The notes under the pieces are model-generated. The model searched no databases, had not been told where the DNA came from, and saw only the letters and a list, made by a program, of their open reading frames with translations. From positions 62,001-126,000 of the forward strand of contig RDZE01000025.1 of the NCBI GenBank assembly GCA_004293905.1: 64,000 nucleotides of DNA, given 5' to 3'. Position 1 is the stretch's first letter. Each line of letters starts with the position of its first letter. This DNA comes from Cytophagales bacterium. Lineage in GTDB: Bacteria > Bacteroidota > Bacteroidia > Cytophagales > Microscillaceae. Below are positions 1 through 9,433 of the stretch, in pieces. The translations under genes were made by a program, and so were the position numbers.

Positions 1-1529
1 TGCCTACTTGGTATCCACAAATATACAGAGATGTTCCCACTGAAAGCAGTTCTTTTATAGTGCAAACGCCTAACACTATACCAATTGAATACAATGAAAT
101 AATTAGGCAACTCCCTAACGCACAACAAGAATCTGCTACGGAAAGTAAAGAAAGAATTTTCCAGTGGAAAAAAACAGAAGAAGTATTGCCCAATAATCTG
201 CAACGATATGTTTGGCAAGTCAATCATATTCCAGCCCAAAAAGACGAATATTGGATTCCAAGTAACCAAAGAGATTATATCAGGGTGCAAGTACGTAGCA
301 GAATCTTTGGATATGGCGGTTTTCAAAATGTAAAAGTAGAAAATTGGCAAGATTTGGGCAGTTTTTTCTACCAACTCAATGAGGGCAGGCAAGACATCAG
401 CCTCGATTTACAGAACCATGTTCGTAGTATTACAGCTAATGCTAACACCGAAATAGATAAAATCAAAACTGTATATGAATATATGCAAAGTCGCACGCGA
501 TATGTAGGTATTCAATTGGGCATAGGAGGCTATCAGACCATGCCCGCTTCTGAGGTAGAGCAAAAAGGATATGGAGATTGCAAGGCTCTGACTAACTATA
601 CACAAACATTGTTAAAAGCCATTGGCATCAATGCTTATTACACTTTAGTATATGGCGGCGACAACTATGATGTACCTAACATGAAATATGACTTCCCTAA
701 TAATGCTGTCTTTAATCATGTTATTCTTTGTGTGCCACTCCAAAACCAAAAAGACACCCTATGGCTCGAGTGCACAAGCCAAAACGAAACTTGCGGATAC
801 CTAAGCGATTTTACCAATGACAGAAATGTGCTCATTATTACCCCACAAGGAGGGAAAATAGCGAAAACAAAAAGCTATGACCAAAAACAAAATATAAGAA
901 CACGCAAAGCAGATATCCAAATAGAGGCAGACGGAAGCATACAAGCACAAATCAAAGGCTACTATCAGGCACTACAACAATACGGAAGAGAAAATTTGAT
1001 AGATAAAACACCTGATGAGCAAAAAAAGTGGCTTTACGAAAATTTAGACATTGGCAATGCCTTCACTATCAATGAAGTAAAGTTGGTGAAAAATAAAAAC
1101 ATAATTCCCTCGATAGAAGAGCTACTTCAAATTAAGGTTTCAAAATATGCTTCTATCAGCGGAAATCGCCTTTTTTTAGTTCCCAACCTGCTAAGTAAAA
1201 TAAAGTCCATAAATAGCAGTATGGATTTGGAACGAGTAAATGATTTTTATTTTGACGACTCCAATGACTATATCAAAACCGATACACTTTTCTACACGCT
1301 TCCTCCTAACTATCAGATAGAATACAAGCCTGAAGATGTAAAAATAGAAAATGAATTTGGAAAGTACTATCGAAAAATAGAGTTTAACAACAATCAAATA
1401 GTCTATATTCGCCAATTATCCTTTAATAAGGGCTACTATTCGCAAGATAAATACAAAATATTGTATGAAATGTTCAAAAATATTGAGAAATTTGACAAGG
1501 AAAAAATTGTATTTATCAACAAACCATGA
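1..1529 (+). CDS. Transglutaminase-like (DUF3857-type) protein, 5' end missing
   Basis: The reading frame is open from the left edge (first full codon at base 3), so the N-terminus lies outside the window; the GTG at 60 is only an internal codon. A transglutaminase-like core is visible: Cys in GYGDCKAL (codon 579-581), His in FNHVILCV (codon 717-719), and an acidic residue in LWLECTSQNE. Bacteroidota proteins with this arrangement usually carry an N-terminal DUF3857 beta domain, this papain-like core and a C-terminal beta domain, and are exported or periplasmic. Substrate unknown. The stop overlaps the murG start by 4 bp (ATGA), so the two are probably co-transcribed. Confidence 0.8.
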   Translation, partial: PTWYPQIYRDVPTESSSFIVQTPNTIPIEYNEIIRQLPNAQQESATESKERIFQWKKTEEVLPNNLQRYVWQVNHIPAQKDEYWIPSNQRDYIRVQVRSRIFGYGGFQNVKVENWQDLGSFFYQLNEGRQDISLDLQNHVRSITANANTEIDKIKTVYEYMQSRTRYVGIQLGIGGYQTMPASEVEQKGYGDCKALTNYTQTLLKAIGINAYYTLVYGGDNYDVPNMKYDFPNNAVFNHVILCVPLQNQKDTLWLECTSQNETCGYLSDFTNDRNVLIITPQGGKIAKTKSYDQKQNIRTRKADIQIEADGSIQAQIKGYYQALQQYGRENLIDKTPDEQKKWLYENLDIGNAFTINEVKLVKNKNIIPSIEELLQIKVSKYASISGNRLFLVPNLLSKIKSINSSMDLERVNDFYFDDSNDYIKTDTLFYTLPPNYQIEYKPEDVKIENEFGKYYRKIEFNNNQIVYIRQLSFNKGYYSQDKYKILYEMFKNIEKFDKEKIVFINKP

Positions 1530-2635
1530 CAAAACCCAAAATCATCATCAGTGGCGGTGGCACGGGTGGGCATATCTACCCTGCCATTGCTATTGCTAAT
1601 CAATTAAAAGCTGACCAACCCCAAGCCGAAATACTCTTTGTGGGCGCAAAAGACCGTATGGAAATGGAGAAAGTACCCAAGGCAGGCTATCCTATTGAAG
1701 GGCTTTGGATTAGCGGTTTGCAAAGGAAACTTACTTTGAGTAACTTGTCTTTTCCGTTCAAACTGATGAATAGCCTAATGAAAGCGCGTCAGATTGTAAA
1801 AAAATTTAAGCCACAAGTAGCTATAGGCGTAGGCGGTTATGCAAGCGCGCCCCTGTTATGGGCGGCAACGCAAATGAAAATTCCGACACTTATTCAAGAG
1901 CAAAATGCTTTTGCGGGGCTAACCAATCAATGGTTGGGTAAAAAAGTAAATAAAGTATGTGTAGCCTATGAAGGTATGGAAAAATTTTTCCCGAAAGAAA
2001 AAATTATCATCACAGGCAACCCCGTCCGTACTGATATAATGCACGCCGAACAAAAAAAAGCAGAAGCATACCCTTATTTTCAGATAAACCCCAATAAACG
2101 CACTGTTTTGGTAATAGGCGGTAGTTTGGGTGCAAAAAGCATTAATGAAGCTGTTTTAGCACAATTAAACGAGTTAAATTCCAAAGAAATACAAGTGATA
2201 TGGCAAACGGGTAAACCTTTTTTCTCCATAGCCCAACAACACTTACAAGACAACCCTACGTTGGCTGAAAACATCAAAATACACGAATTTATCTACCCTA
2301 TGGATTTGGCTTATGCAGCCGCCGATGTAATTATATCGCGCGCGGGGGCATTGGCAATTTCAGAAATATGTTTGGTAGCCAAACCTTCCGTATTAGTCCC
2401 CTACCCTTTTGCCGCCGAAGACCACCAAACAAAAAATGCTCAAAGTTTGGCACAAGCAGATGCCGCATTGATGGTCAATGACAAAGACACACAAAGTCAA
2501 CTCATCACTACCGCTTTAGCACTTTTAGAGGATAAAAATAAACAAGAAAAACTCACAAAAAATATAGTGGCATTCGCACGCCCCGAAGCCACGCGCCAAA
2601 TAGCAGATGAAATATGGAAAATAATTTTAGGCTAA
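1526..2635 (+). CDS. murG: UDP-GlcNAc:lipid I GlcNAc transferase MurG
   Basis: MurG transfers GlcNAc from UDP-GlcNAc to undecaprenyl-PP-MurNAc-pentapeptide (lipid I) to make lipid II on the inner face of the cytoplasmic membrane. The 369-residue length is normal for the family. The N-terminal glycine-rich loop GGGTGGHIYPA near residue 10 binds lipid I phosphate; GVGGYASAP and the C-terminal nucleotide-sugar segment around SRAGALAISE and PYPFAAEDHQ are typical. It starts inside the stop of the upstream transglutaminase-like gene. MurG normally sits in the dcw cell-division cluster; here no mur or fts neighbours are seen. Confidence 0.97.
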   Translation: MTKPKIIISGGGTGGHIYPAIAIANQLKADQPQAEILFVGAKDRMEMEKVPKAGYPIEGLWISGLQRKLTLSNLSFPFKLMNSLMKARQIVKKFKPQVAIGVGGYASAPLLWAATQMKIPTLIQEQNAFAGLTNQWLGKKVNKVCVAYEGMEKFFPKEKIIITGNPVRTDIMHAEQKKAEAYPYFQINPNKRTVLVIGGSLGAKSINEAVLAQLNELNSKEIQVIWQTGKPFFSIAQQHLQDNPTLAENIKIHEFIYPMDLAYAAADVIISRAGALAISEICLVAKPSVLVPYPFAAEDHQTKNAQSLAQADAALMVNDKDTQSQLITTALALLEDKNKQEKLTKNIVAFARPEATRQIADEIWKIILG

Positions 2636-2638
2636 AAA

Positions 2639-2669
2639 TTGTATTCCTAAAAAATAAAACCTAATTTTG
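2639..2669 (+). promoter_or_regulatory. Bacteroidota-type promoter for rpmH-rnpA
   Basis: A -7 element TAATTTTG (2662-2669) fits the Bacteroidota consensus TAnnTTTG, and a TTG at 2639-2641 lies 20 bp upstream where the -33 TTTG is expected. The rpmH start follows 45 bp downstream. This separates rpmH transcription from murG, whose stop is just upstream. Confidence 0.6.
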
Positions 2670-2714
2670 CGCTTCTTTTAAGAAATTATCAAGATAACAC
2701 AATAAATATTTATT

Positions 2715-2876
2715 ATGAAACGTACATACCAACCCTCAAACCGCAAAAGACGTAACAAACATGGTTTCCGTGAGCGCATGACATCTCCTAACGGTCGTCG
2801 TGTATTAGCAAGCCGCCGTGCAAAAGGTCGTAAAAAGTTGACTGTATCTGACGAAAAACGAGGTGCAAAAGGCTAA
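2715..2876 (+). CDS. rpmH: 50S ribosomal protein L34
   Basis: A 53-residue, very basic protein of the large ribosomal subunit. It starts [20 protein letters not shown], and the following segment [20 protein letters not shown] is the signature of bacterial L34; the C-terminal extension [10 protein letters not shown] is short. The family is usually 44-53 residues, so the gene is complete. The next gene, rnpA, starts inside this one (14-bp overlap), the classic rpmH-rnpA pairing. The stop TAA is at 2874-2876. Confidence 0.97.
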   Translation: MKRTYQPSNRKRRNKHGFRERMTSPNGRRVLASRRAKGRKKLTVSDEKRGAKG

Positions 2877-3258
2877 TTCTTACAAGTTTCCGACCTCTGA
2901 AAGACTAAAAAGCAAAAAAATCATTCAAGAATTATTTGGGGCGGGTGAAGTTTTTTTCTTACACCCCTTCAGGGCTGTAGTTAAGCGTTCTCAAACACCT
3001 ACAACACAACCGCCTCAAGTACTTTTCAGCGTAGGGAAAAAATATGCAAAAAGTGCCGTAAAGCGCAACTATATACGTCGTAGAATGAAAGAAGCCTACC
3101 GACTTCAAAAAGAAACCCTCCTTTCTAATAACCAACAACAATATTTTGTGATTTATATTGCTTTCATTTGGATAGCCAAAGAAAAAGCCAAATATTCGTA
3201 TATCCAATCGAAAATGAATTCACTGCTCAGCGAAATATATGCAAAAACAAGTAAATAG
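2863..3258 (+). CDS. rnpA: Ribonuclease P protein component
   Basis: This is the protein subunit of RNase P, which helps the catalytic RNA remove 5' leaders from pre-tRNAs. At 131 residues it has normal length. The RNR-type basic motif appears as [16 protein letters not shown] around residue 65, with the upstream [10 protein letters not shown] strand. The chosen start is GTG at 2863, inside rpmH in another frame; no ATG exists before the conserved core, so this non-ATG start is the best available. The 3' end overlaps mtnB by 20 bp. Translation is probably coupled to both neighbours. Confidence 0.93.
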   Translation: MQKANSYKFPTSERLKSKKIIQELFGAGEVFFLHPFRAVVKRSQTPTTQPPQVLFSVGKKYAKSAVKRNYIRRRMKEAYRLQKETLLSNNQQQYFVIYIAFIWIAKEKAKYSYIQSKMNSLLSEIYAKTSK

Positions 3259-3901
3259 CACAACTATACCTCTTTCACGCGAAGCACTCTCGCACGAACT
3301 TTTACAAATCATTCAGCTTTTTCATGCCAGAGGTTGGTCTATGGCTACTTCTACTAACTATTCGTTTAGAAATCTTTCCCCCGATGAAAATACCTACACT
3401 ATCTCAAAATCGGGCGTAGATAAGAGCCAATTCAAAATCACTGATTTTATGCAAATCAATGCGCAAGGCAACGCATTAGAAGCATACCAATCTTTTAAGC
3501 CCTCTGCGGAAACTCTTTTGCATACACTTCTCTACGAACAAGACAAAAGCATACAAGCGGTGCTTCATACACACTCCCCCGAAGCAACTGTGCTTTCGCA
3601 ACGATATGCGGCACAAGGCTCTATATTACTGAGCCAATATGAGATGATTAAAGGCATTGCGGGTAATTCAACGCACGACACCAACATAGAACTGCCTATT
3701 TTTGCAAACTCGCAAGATATGGAAACATTGAGCCAAGAAATTGCTCTTTTTTATGAGAATACCAAACACCCAAGTAAAGGGTTTCTCTTAGCAGGGCATG
3801 GATTGTATGCATGGGGTAAAAATATTGCTGAGGCAAAAAGGCACATAGAAACATACGAGTTTTTGCTACGTTGTGAGTATTTAAAATTAGCCATACATTA
3901 G
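3239..3901 (+). CDS. mtnB: Methylthioribulose-1-phosphate dehydratase
   Basis: MtnB is a zinc class II aldolase-fold enzyme of the methionine salvage pathway that dehydrates 5-methylthioribulose-1-phosphate to diketo-5-methylthiopentyl-1-phosphate. Visible features are the metal-ligand motif VLHTHSPEATVLS, the family-specific stretch EMIKGIAGNSTHDT and the C-terminal third ligand in LLAGHGLYAWG. The 220-residue length fits. It begins 20 bp before the end of rnpA. No other mtn genes are present here, so the remaining salvage steps must be encoded elsewhere. It ends 1 bp from the convergent TonB receptor gene. Confidence 0.9.
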   Translation: MQKQVNSTTIPLSREALSHELLQIIQLFHARGWSMATSTNYSFRNLSPDENTYTISKSGVDKSQFKITDFMQINAQGNALEAYQSFKPSAETLLHTLLYEQDKSIQAVLHTHSPEATVLSQRYAAQGSILLSQYEMIKGIAGNSTHDTNIELPIFANSQDMETLSQEIALFYENTKHPSKGFLLAGHGLYAWGKNIAEAKRHIETYEFLLRCEYLKLAIH

Positions 3902-3902
3902 C

Positions 3903-6215
3903 TCACTCCCACGACATCAGCCTTAGTTGAAGTGTCCAAGTGCGGGGGCGCGCTGGTCCATAAATATAATTAGAATCTCTGTTTTTTCCTATATCAAAAT
4001 CTTTTTGGTAGGCATTCCATATATTTTGCACTCCCAATGAAAGTTGCAGTTTCCATTGCGGTTTGTTCAATTTCCAAGTATAATTGATGCGCAGGGTCTG
4101 CTCCCAAAAAAAAGGTGATACTTTTAGTTCGTCATTCGTAATTCCTTCTGCGCCTGCGAAATGAGGCACAAACATCTCTCCTGTAAATATGCCTGCGAAT
4201 GTATAGTTAAGTTTTTTTTGAGGCAAAATTTGTAAAGTATAGTAGCCATAATATTCGGGGGTGCGCAGAAAACGCTTTTCACCTGCCAACTCTTGCGACC
4301 AAACAATGGGCGTATCATAAAAACTTTGTTGGAAGGTAAAGCCATTTTCTAATTGTATAATTTGGTTGTAGTTCCAACGTGTCTCGAGGGTAAAGCCTCT
4401 AACGGTTGCCATTCCTGCATTGCGTCTTTCGATGAGCATATTCCCTTGTGCCGATGTGCCTACTTCAGCCAAAGCAAAAGCATTGTATAGGGTAGTATGG
4501 AAGGCACTTGCCGTGAATCCCCAAATTTGTTTTTCGCCTGCTTTGTCATAATTGACAGAAAAAGTATAGGATTGTGAATTTTCGGGTTTTAGTTCAGGGT
4601 TAAGGTTCACTAAAGCTACTCCTCCTGAGGCAAAAGCCATGTGTAAATCTGCATCTAAGGCTTGCGGAGCGCGAAAACCTGTAGCCCAAGAGATTCTAAA
4701 TTGTAAATCGTCAGTAGCTTGAAAAAGCAAATTGGTGCGAGGATTTAAAACTGCTTTGTTAGGCACTTTATTATGTCTATCTAATCGCCCTCCGATGAGC
4801 CATGTCCATTTGGGGTGTATTCGCCAGTCCATTTGAGCGAAGAGAGAAAGTTGTTCTACTGTTTGATTGAGATACCAATCATAGAGAGGAATTTGGTCGT
4901 TGGCTTTGTCATATTGGTATTCTATGCCTGCGGTGATGGTGTTTTGTTTTGTTCCCAAAAAGTGTGGTATGTCCCAAGAAATTTGCGCACCCGCCATAGC
5001 AGTTTGCCCTTTGGTATCGCCCCAAGCATCGGCTTGGTCTATCCCTGTATAGTGTTTTCTTTGTGTCATCAATGCACTTGCATAAAAAGTTACATCAGTA
5101 TAGGGATTAATGACTTGTTGCCAACTAAATCCTCCTCCGAAAATATGGTGCAATCTTTCTTCGGCTTGTTCCGATAATTGCGCAGGTAGGTTCAGTTGGT
5201 CGCCTCCACGTCTTAACTCTTTGATACCAAAAAATTCGGTTTTGAGTGTGGTTTTAGTGCCTATTTTAAAAAAACTATTGAGCCCTGCGGCATAATTTTC
5301 TATTTTGGGTATTTCTGTAAACCCATCTGCGTTCATATCTAAGCCATCTCTCATTTTTAGATTGGCAAAAAGAGTATGCCCTTGCCTATTATTTTTACTT
5401 ACCCAAGTATTGTTGAGTTGGTATTGCTCTTCTGAAAAGTAATCATTGATGAGCGAATGTGAATACCCCCATTGAAAAGTATTGCTTTTGGGTTCTTTGG
5501 TAATGATGTTCACTGTGCCCGCTATGGCATTAGAGCCAAACATAGCCGAGCCCCCTCCGCGCACTACCTCTACCCTTTCTATCATATTGGCAGGTATTTG
5601 TTCCAAGCCATAAAGCCCGTTGAGAGCACTAAAAACAGGACGACTGTTGATGAGTATTTGTGAATAGTTTCCCCCTAAGCCGTTCATGCGCAGTTGTGTG
5701 TAGTTACAAGTTTGGCAATCTACCTCTACTCTTAGCCCTGGTTGAAAGCAAAGCCCTTGTGCTAAATTGGTTGAAAGTGTGAGTTCTAAGGTTTTTGCAT
5801 TGAGCAAATCAACCATTACTGCCGATTCAGTGCGTTTTCGCTCGGTGCGTGTGCCCGAAACTACTATTTCATTGAGGTCAAAAATATCTTCTCTGAGCGT
5901 TATATCAATAGTAATGCTTCCATTAGAGAAGTTTTTTATGCCAATGTTTTTTTCTTCAGTCATATAGCCCAATGCTTTTACTACTAAAGTGATGGGTTCT
6001 TCGGGCGTATTGCTATTGAATGTGAGGTCGAATACGCCATTTTCATCGCTAAGAGTGCCATAAGTGGTGTTTTTAATATAAAGTGTTGCATAAGCTATAG
6101 GTTCACCTTCCTGCGAAACAATGCCTTTTATCTGATAAGGTATTTGAGCAAAAATCGGGGTTTGAAAGAGGGTAAAAATGATAAAAAATACTGTATTACT
6201 GATTTTCTTTTCCAT
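3903..6215 (-). CDS. TonB-dependent outer-membrane receptor with CxxC plug
   Basis: A 770-residue outer-membrane receptor. A signal peptide ends near FAQ (residue 24), followed by a CarboxypepD_reg-like beta-sandwich (IKGIVSQEGEPIAYATLYIK), a plug domain with the typical VEVVRGGGSAMFGSNAIAGTV segment, and a 22-strand-type barrel ending in an aromatic-rich C-terminus. The plug contains CQTCNYTQLRMNGLGGNY, a CxxC motif found in a subset of Bacteroidota receptors suspected in metal or siderophore uptake; the substrate is not determinable. A canonical promoter lies at 6232-6262, giving a leader of only about 10 nt. It diverges from another receptor gene. Confidence 0.9.
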   Translation of the reverse strand: MEKKISNTVFFIIFTLFQTPIFAQIPYQIKGIVSQEGEPIAYATLYIKNTTYGTLSDENGVFDLTFNSNTPEEPITLVVKALGYMTEEKNIGIKNFSNGSITIDITLREDIFDLNEIVVSGTRTERKRTESAVMVDLLNAKTLELTLSTNLAQGLCFQPGLRVEVDCQTCNYTQLRMNGLGGNYSQILINSRPVFSALNGLYGLEQIPANMIERVEVVRGGGSAMFGSNAIAGTVNIITKEPKSNTFQWGYSHSLINDYFSEEQYQLNNTWVSKNNRQGHTLFANLKMRDGLDMNADGFTEIPKIENYAAGLNSFFKIGTKTTLKTEFFGIKELRRGGDQLNLPAQLSEQAEERLHHIFGGGFSWQQVINPYTDVTFYASALMTQRKHYTGIDQADAWGDTKGQTAMAGAQISWDIPHFLGTKQNTITAGIEYQYDKANDQIPLYDWYLNQTVEQLSLFAQMDWRIHPKWTWLIGGRLDRHNKVPNKAVLNPRTNLLFQATDDLQFRISWATGFRAPQALDADLHMAFASGGVALVNLNPELKPENSQSYTFSVNYDKAGEKQIWGFTASAFHTTLYNAFALAEVGTSAQGNMLIERRNAGMATVRGFTLETRWNYNQIIQLENGFTFQQSFYDTPIVWSQELAGEKRFLRTPEYYGYYTLQILPQKKLNYTFAGIFTGEMFVPHFAGAEGITNDELKVSPFFWEQTLRINYTWKLNKPQWKLQLSLGVQNIWNAYQKDFDIGKNRDSNYIYGPARPRTWTLQLRLMSWE

Positions 6216-6231
6216 AGAATATTTTTTTTTG

Positions 6232-6262
6232 CAAATCTAACTATTATTTTTTATATATCAAA
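6232..6262 (-). promoter_or_regulatory. Canonical Bacteroidota promoter of the leftward TonB receptor
   Basis: Read on the minus strand, TTTG (6259-6262) is followed by exactly 19 bp and TAGATTTG (6232-6239). This matches the Bacteroidota sigma-ABfr consensus TTTG-N19-TAnnTTTG. The start codon of the receptor is at 6215, so the transcript leader would be only around 10 nt. Confidence 0.8.
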
Positions 6263-6494
6263 AATAAAATTTAGACTAATCTTAATTTTAAGAGAGGCAG
6301 CCAATAGACCAAATAATATTTTGAATACAGAAAAAAACAAGATATTCTCATAGCTGTAATTCAATAATTTACATTTGTTATAGTATTTTCTAAAAAAATG
6401 CTATATTAATTTATTGTTAATTTATGTTTGTCTATTTTAAGAAATGCTAATCATTTCTTAACCTTTGGCTAAATCTTATGTAATACTACTGTCG

Positions 6495-6502
6495 TAATTT
6501 TG
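6495..6502 (+). promoter_or_regulatory. Probable -7 element of the rightward TonB receptor
   Basis: TAATTTTG fits TAnnTTTG and lies 28 bp before the ATG at 6531. No TTTG occurs at the optimal 19-bp spacing (nearest is 6464-6467, 27 bp away), so the promoter may be weak or activator-dependent. Confidence 0.45.
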
Positions 6503-6530
6503 CACTCGAAAATTTATTAAGACTTTCTAT

Positions 6531-9386
6531 ATGCAAAAATCATTAGCTCGATTATTTTTCTCCCTCTCTTTAGTTTTATTTCCTCTTTATTTATTTGCAC
6601 AAACAGGTACCATCAAAGGTAAAATTACAGACGCTTCCACGAGCGAAGAAGTCATTGGCGCAAATGTCTATTTGGAAGGAACTAACTATGCCTCTTCTAC
6701 CGATTTAGAAGGTAATTTTGTTATTTCTAATATCCCCGTAGGTACTTACAATTTGATGATTTCCTATGTTTCTTATAAGACTAAGAAAATGGAAGGAATT
6801 GTTGTTAGTAATACACAAATACTAAACATAGAAACAACCATTGAGGAGGACATCACTCAATTGGGTGGCGTAGAGATTGTAGGTGAGCGCGAAGCCAATT
6901 CCGAAATTGCTGTTATTTCATTGGTGCGTGAAGCCGAACAAGTAGCTGTTGGAGTTTCGGCTCAACAAATTGCTAAATCGCAAGACCGCGATGCCGCACA
7001 AGTAATCCGCCGTATTCCTGGTGTTTCGATTGTAGATAATCGCTTCGTATTGATTCGTGGTTTGAGCCAACGTTATAATACAGTAATGATTAATGGTATT
7101 ATTACGCCAAGTTCGGAGGTAGATATTAAATCTTTCTCTTTCGATTTAGTGCCCAGCAGTATCATAGACCGTATGTTCATTTATAAATCAGGGGCGGCAG
7201 AACTACCCGGAGAATTTGCGGGCGGTGTAATCCAAATTTATACTAAAGATGCACCCATTGATAACTCTTTTGACATAAGTGCTTCATTGGGATTTCGCCA
7301 AAATACGACTTTCAATACTGTAAAACAAATACAAGGTGGTAGCCGCGACTTTTTAGGCTTTGATGATGGCACACGCCGTTTGCCTGGTGGTTTTCCAAGT
7401 TATGACTATAATGGCGCAAGTCCTTTCAATAACCTTTCTGCATCGCAAAGAGCTGCTCTTTCTAATCAAATGAGTAATTTATGGTTAGCCACAGACAGAA
7501 ATATCAACCCTGATATGCGTTTAGGCTTTTCTATTGGTAGAAGATTCAATGCTGGCAATGTTACGATTGGAACAATGAGTGCAATCAACTACTCCAACAC
7601 CTATCAATATGCAGATATCAACCTCAAAGGGTATGAATATGGTGCCAATGGCGTAGTTACTGCTAAGGCTTTTGAATATGAAGATAAACAAATTATTAAC
7701 AACGTAAGATTAGGTATTTTGAGCAACTGGCTCTTTAAAATCAATAGCAATCATAGCATTGAGTTTAAGAACTTGTTTAATCAAATGGCATTTTCTGAAA
7801 CTACCCTCCGCGAAGGGCAAGACATCACCTCAACAAGCAATGATATAAGAGCCTACTCCTATCGTTATGAATCAAGAAGTATTTATTCGGGGCAGTTGGT
7901 CGGAAAACACGAATTTAATAATGACCGCTCTCAGCTAAATTGGATTTTGGGATTATCCTACACCAATCGCCAAGAACCTGACTGGAGAAGACTTAAGCAA
8001 ATACGCGCCATTGGTTCTACCAACCCTTTTGTAGCCTCTATTCCTAATGACCCTAACCCTACAGATGCAGGAAGATTTTACTCTAACCTTACAGAAACTG
8101 TTTTTTCAGGAGCCATCAATTATGAACACCTTTTAGGAAGCGATGAAAAAGATAATGACCAAAGAGTAAAAATCAGAACAGGTATTTATGCCGAAAGAAA
8201 AGACCGTACTTTTGCCGCTCGTTTCTTTGGTTTTGACAAAATTGGAAATACTACTTCTATCATCGGCTCTTCTTTAGATGTGCTTTTCTCTGCTACTCAA
8301 GTACGTGGCGATAATGATAGCTTTACATTAGAAGAAGGTACTGTAGGCAGTGATAAATATTTAGCCAATAATACTTTATTAGCAGGTTATTTAGGGGTTT
8401 ATTTGCCCATTACTTCACGTTTGAAAGCTACCATAGGATTTAGAGGTGAATATAACCTACAAGAAGTAAATAGCCGCCTTAGAAATTTCCGCATCAGCGA
8501 AACCTCATTGCCTGTTTTCAGCCCTATCCCTTCCTTGAATCTTTCTTATGAGCTCAATGAACAACAATTGATACGTTTGGGATATACCATTAGTGTAAAC
8601 AGACCTGAATTTAGAGAGTTAGCTCCTTTTGATTTCTTCGATTTCTTGCTCAATGCAAACGTAATCGGAAATACACAATTACAAACTGCTACTATCCAAA
8701 ATATAGATGCACGTTGGGAATTGTACCCTTCTGAAAGCGAAATGATTTCATTTGGCGTATTCTATAAATATTTTAACAATCCTATAGAAAACTTTTTACT
8801 TTTTACTTCTAATTTAGGAAGTATCAACTATACTTTTGTCAATTCTCAATCAGCACAAAGTTATGGCGCAGAAATAGAAGTAAGAAAAACTTTCCTTACC
8901 AATTTCAGTTTTGTAGCCAATGCTTCTTACATTTTCAGTCAAATAGATTTGGGAGAGTTTGTAAACATTCCTGACCCTACAGGTACAGTAAGTCGCGTGC
9001 AGGTAAGCACTGTACAAGACCGTAATCGCCCTATGATGAACCAATCTCCTTATCTTATCAATGCAGGTATTTACTACAGCAATGAAGAAAGTGGCTGGAA
9101 TTGTAATCTACTTTACAATGTTTTCGGACCACGTATATTTGCCGTAGGAAATCCCTTGAACCCTACTATCTATGAAATGCCTCGCCATGTAATAGATTTG
9201 AATGTTACTAAGACTTTGGTAGATGGCAAATTAGACCTCAAATTAGGTATTCAGGATTTGCTCAACCAACCCTTTGTACTTTCCCAAGATGCGGATAGAA
9301 ATGCAATCATCAATGGCAACGACCAAACCATTCGTAGCTATCGTAGAGGTACTTCTTTCACTTTTGGCTTGAACTATAGATTCTAA
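6531..9386 (+). CDS. TonB-dependent receptor with carboxypeptidase-regulatory-like domain
   Basis: A 951-residue outer-membrane receptor. A signal peptide (cleavage after LFAQ, about residue 23) leads into a CarboxypepD_reg-like domain (GTIKGKITDASTSEEVIGAN), then a plug with DAAQVIRRIPGVSIVDNRFV, IRGLSQRYNTVMING and PGEFAGGVIQIYTK, and a long C-terminal barrel ending FTFGLNYRF. This plug type, with the ELPGEFAGG stretch, is a distinct Bacteroidota receptor group usually encoded next to a secreted or lipoprotein partner. Here the partner is the frameshifted gene starting at 9434, 47 bp downstream and probably in the same operon. Substrate unknown. Confidence 0.9.
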   Translation: MQKSLARLFFSLSLVLFPLYLFAQTGTIKGKITDASTSEEVIGANVYLEGTNYASSTDLEGNFVISNIPVGTYNLMISYVSYKTKKMEGIVVSNTQILNIETTIEEDITQLGGVEIVGEREANSEIAVISLVREAEQVAVGVSAQQIAKSQDRDAAQVIRRIPGVSIVDNRFVLIRGLSQRYNTVMINGIITPSSEVDIKSFSFDLVPSSIIDRMFIYKSGAAELPGEFAGGVIQIYTKDAPIDNSFDISASLGFRQNTTFNTVKQIQGGSRDFLGFDDGTRRLPGGFPSYDYNGASPFNNLSASQRAALSNQMSNLWLATDRNINPDMRLGFSIGRRFNAGNVTIGTMSAINYSNTYQYADINLKGYEYGANGVVTAKAFEYEDKQIINNVRLGILSNWLFKINSNHSIEFKNLFNQMAFSETTLREGQDITSTSNDIRAYSYRYESRSIYSGQLVGKHEFNNDRSQLNWILGLSYTNRQEPDWRRLKQIRAIGSTNPFVASIPNDPNPTDAGRFYSNLTETVFSGAINYEHLLGSDEKDNDQRVKIRTGIYAERKDRTFAARFFGFDKIGNTTSIIGSSLDVLFSATQVRGDNDSFTLEEGTVGSDKYLANNTLLAGYLGVYLPITSRLKATIGFRGEYNLQEVNSRLRNFRISETSLPVFSPIPSLNLSYELNEQQLIRLGYTISVNRPEFRELAPFDFFDFLLNANVIGNTQLQTATIQNIDARWELYPSESEMISFGVFYKYFNNPIENFLLFTSNLGSINYTFVNSQSAQSYGAEIEVRKTFLTNFSFVANASYIFSQIDLGEFVNIPDPTGTVSRVQVSTVQDRNRPMMNQSPYLINAGIYYSNEESGWNCNLLYNVFGPRIFAVGNPLNPTIYEMPRHVIDLNVTKTLVDGKLDLKLGIQDLLNQPFVLSQDADRNAIINGNDQTIRSYRRGTSFTFGLNYRF

Positions 9387-9433
9387 TCTTAACAATAAAT
9401 TTTATTCTATTTAACCCTAAATTTTAAATTAAT

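Larger units (their letters stand above)
6216..6530. other. Divergent promoter region between two TonB receptor genes
   Basis: This 315-bp AT-rich gap holds a canonical leftward promoter (6232-6262) and a rightward -7 element (6495-6502). No gene, RNA or repeat is recognisable in the middle (about 6270-6460). Confidence 0.6.
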
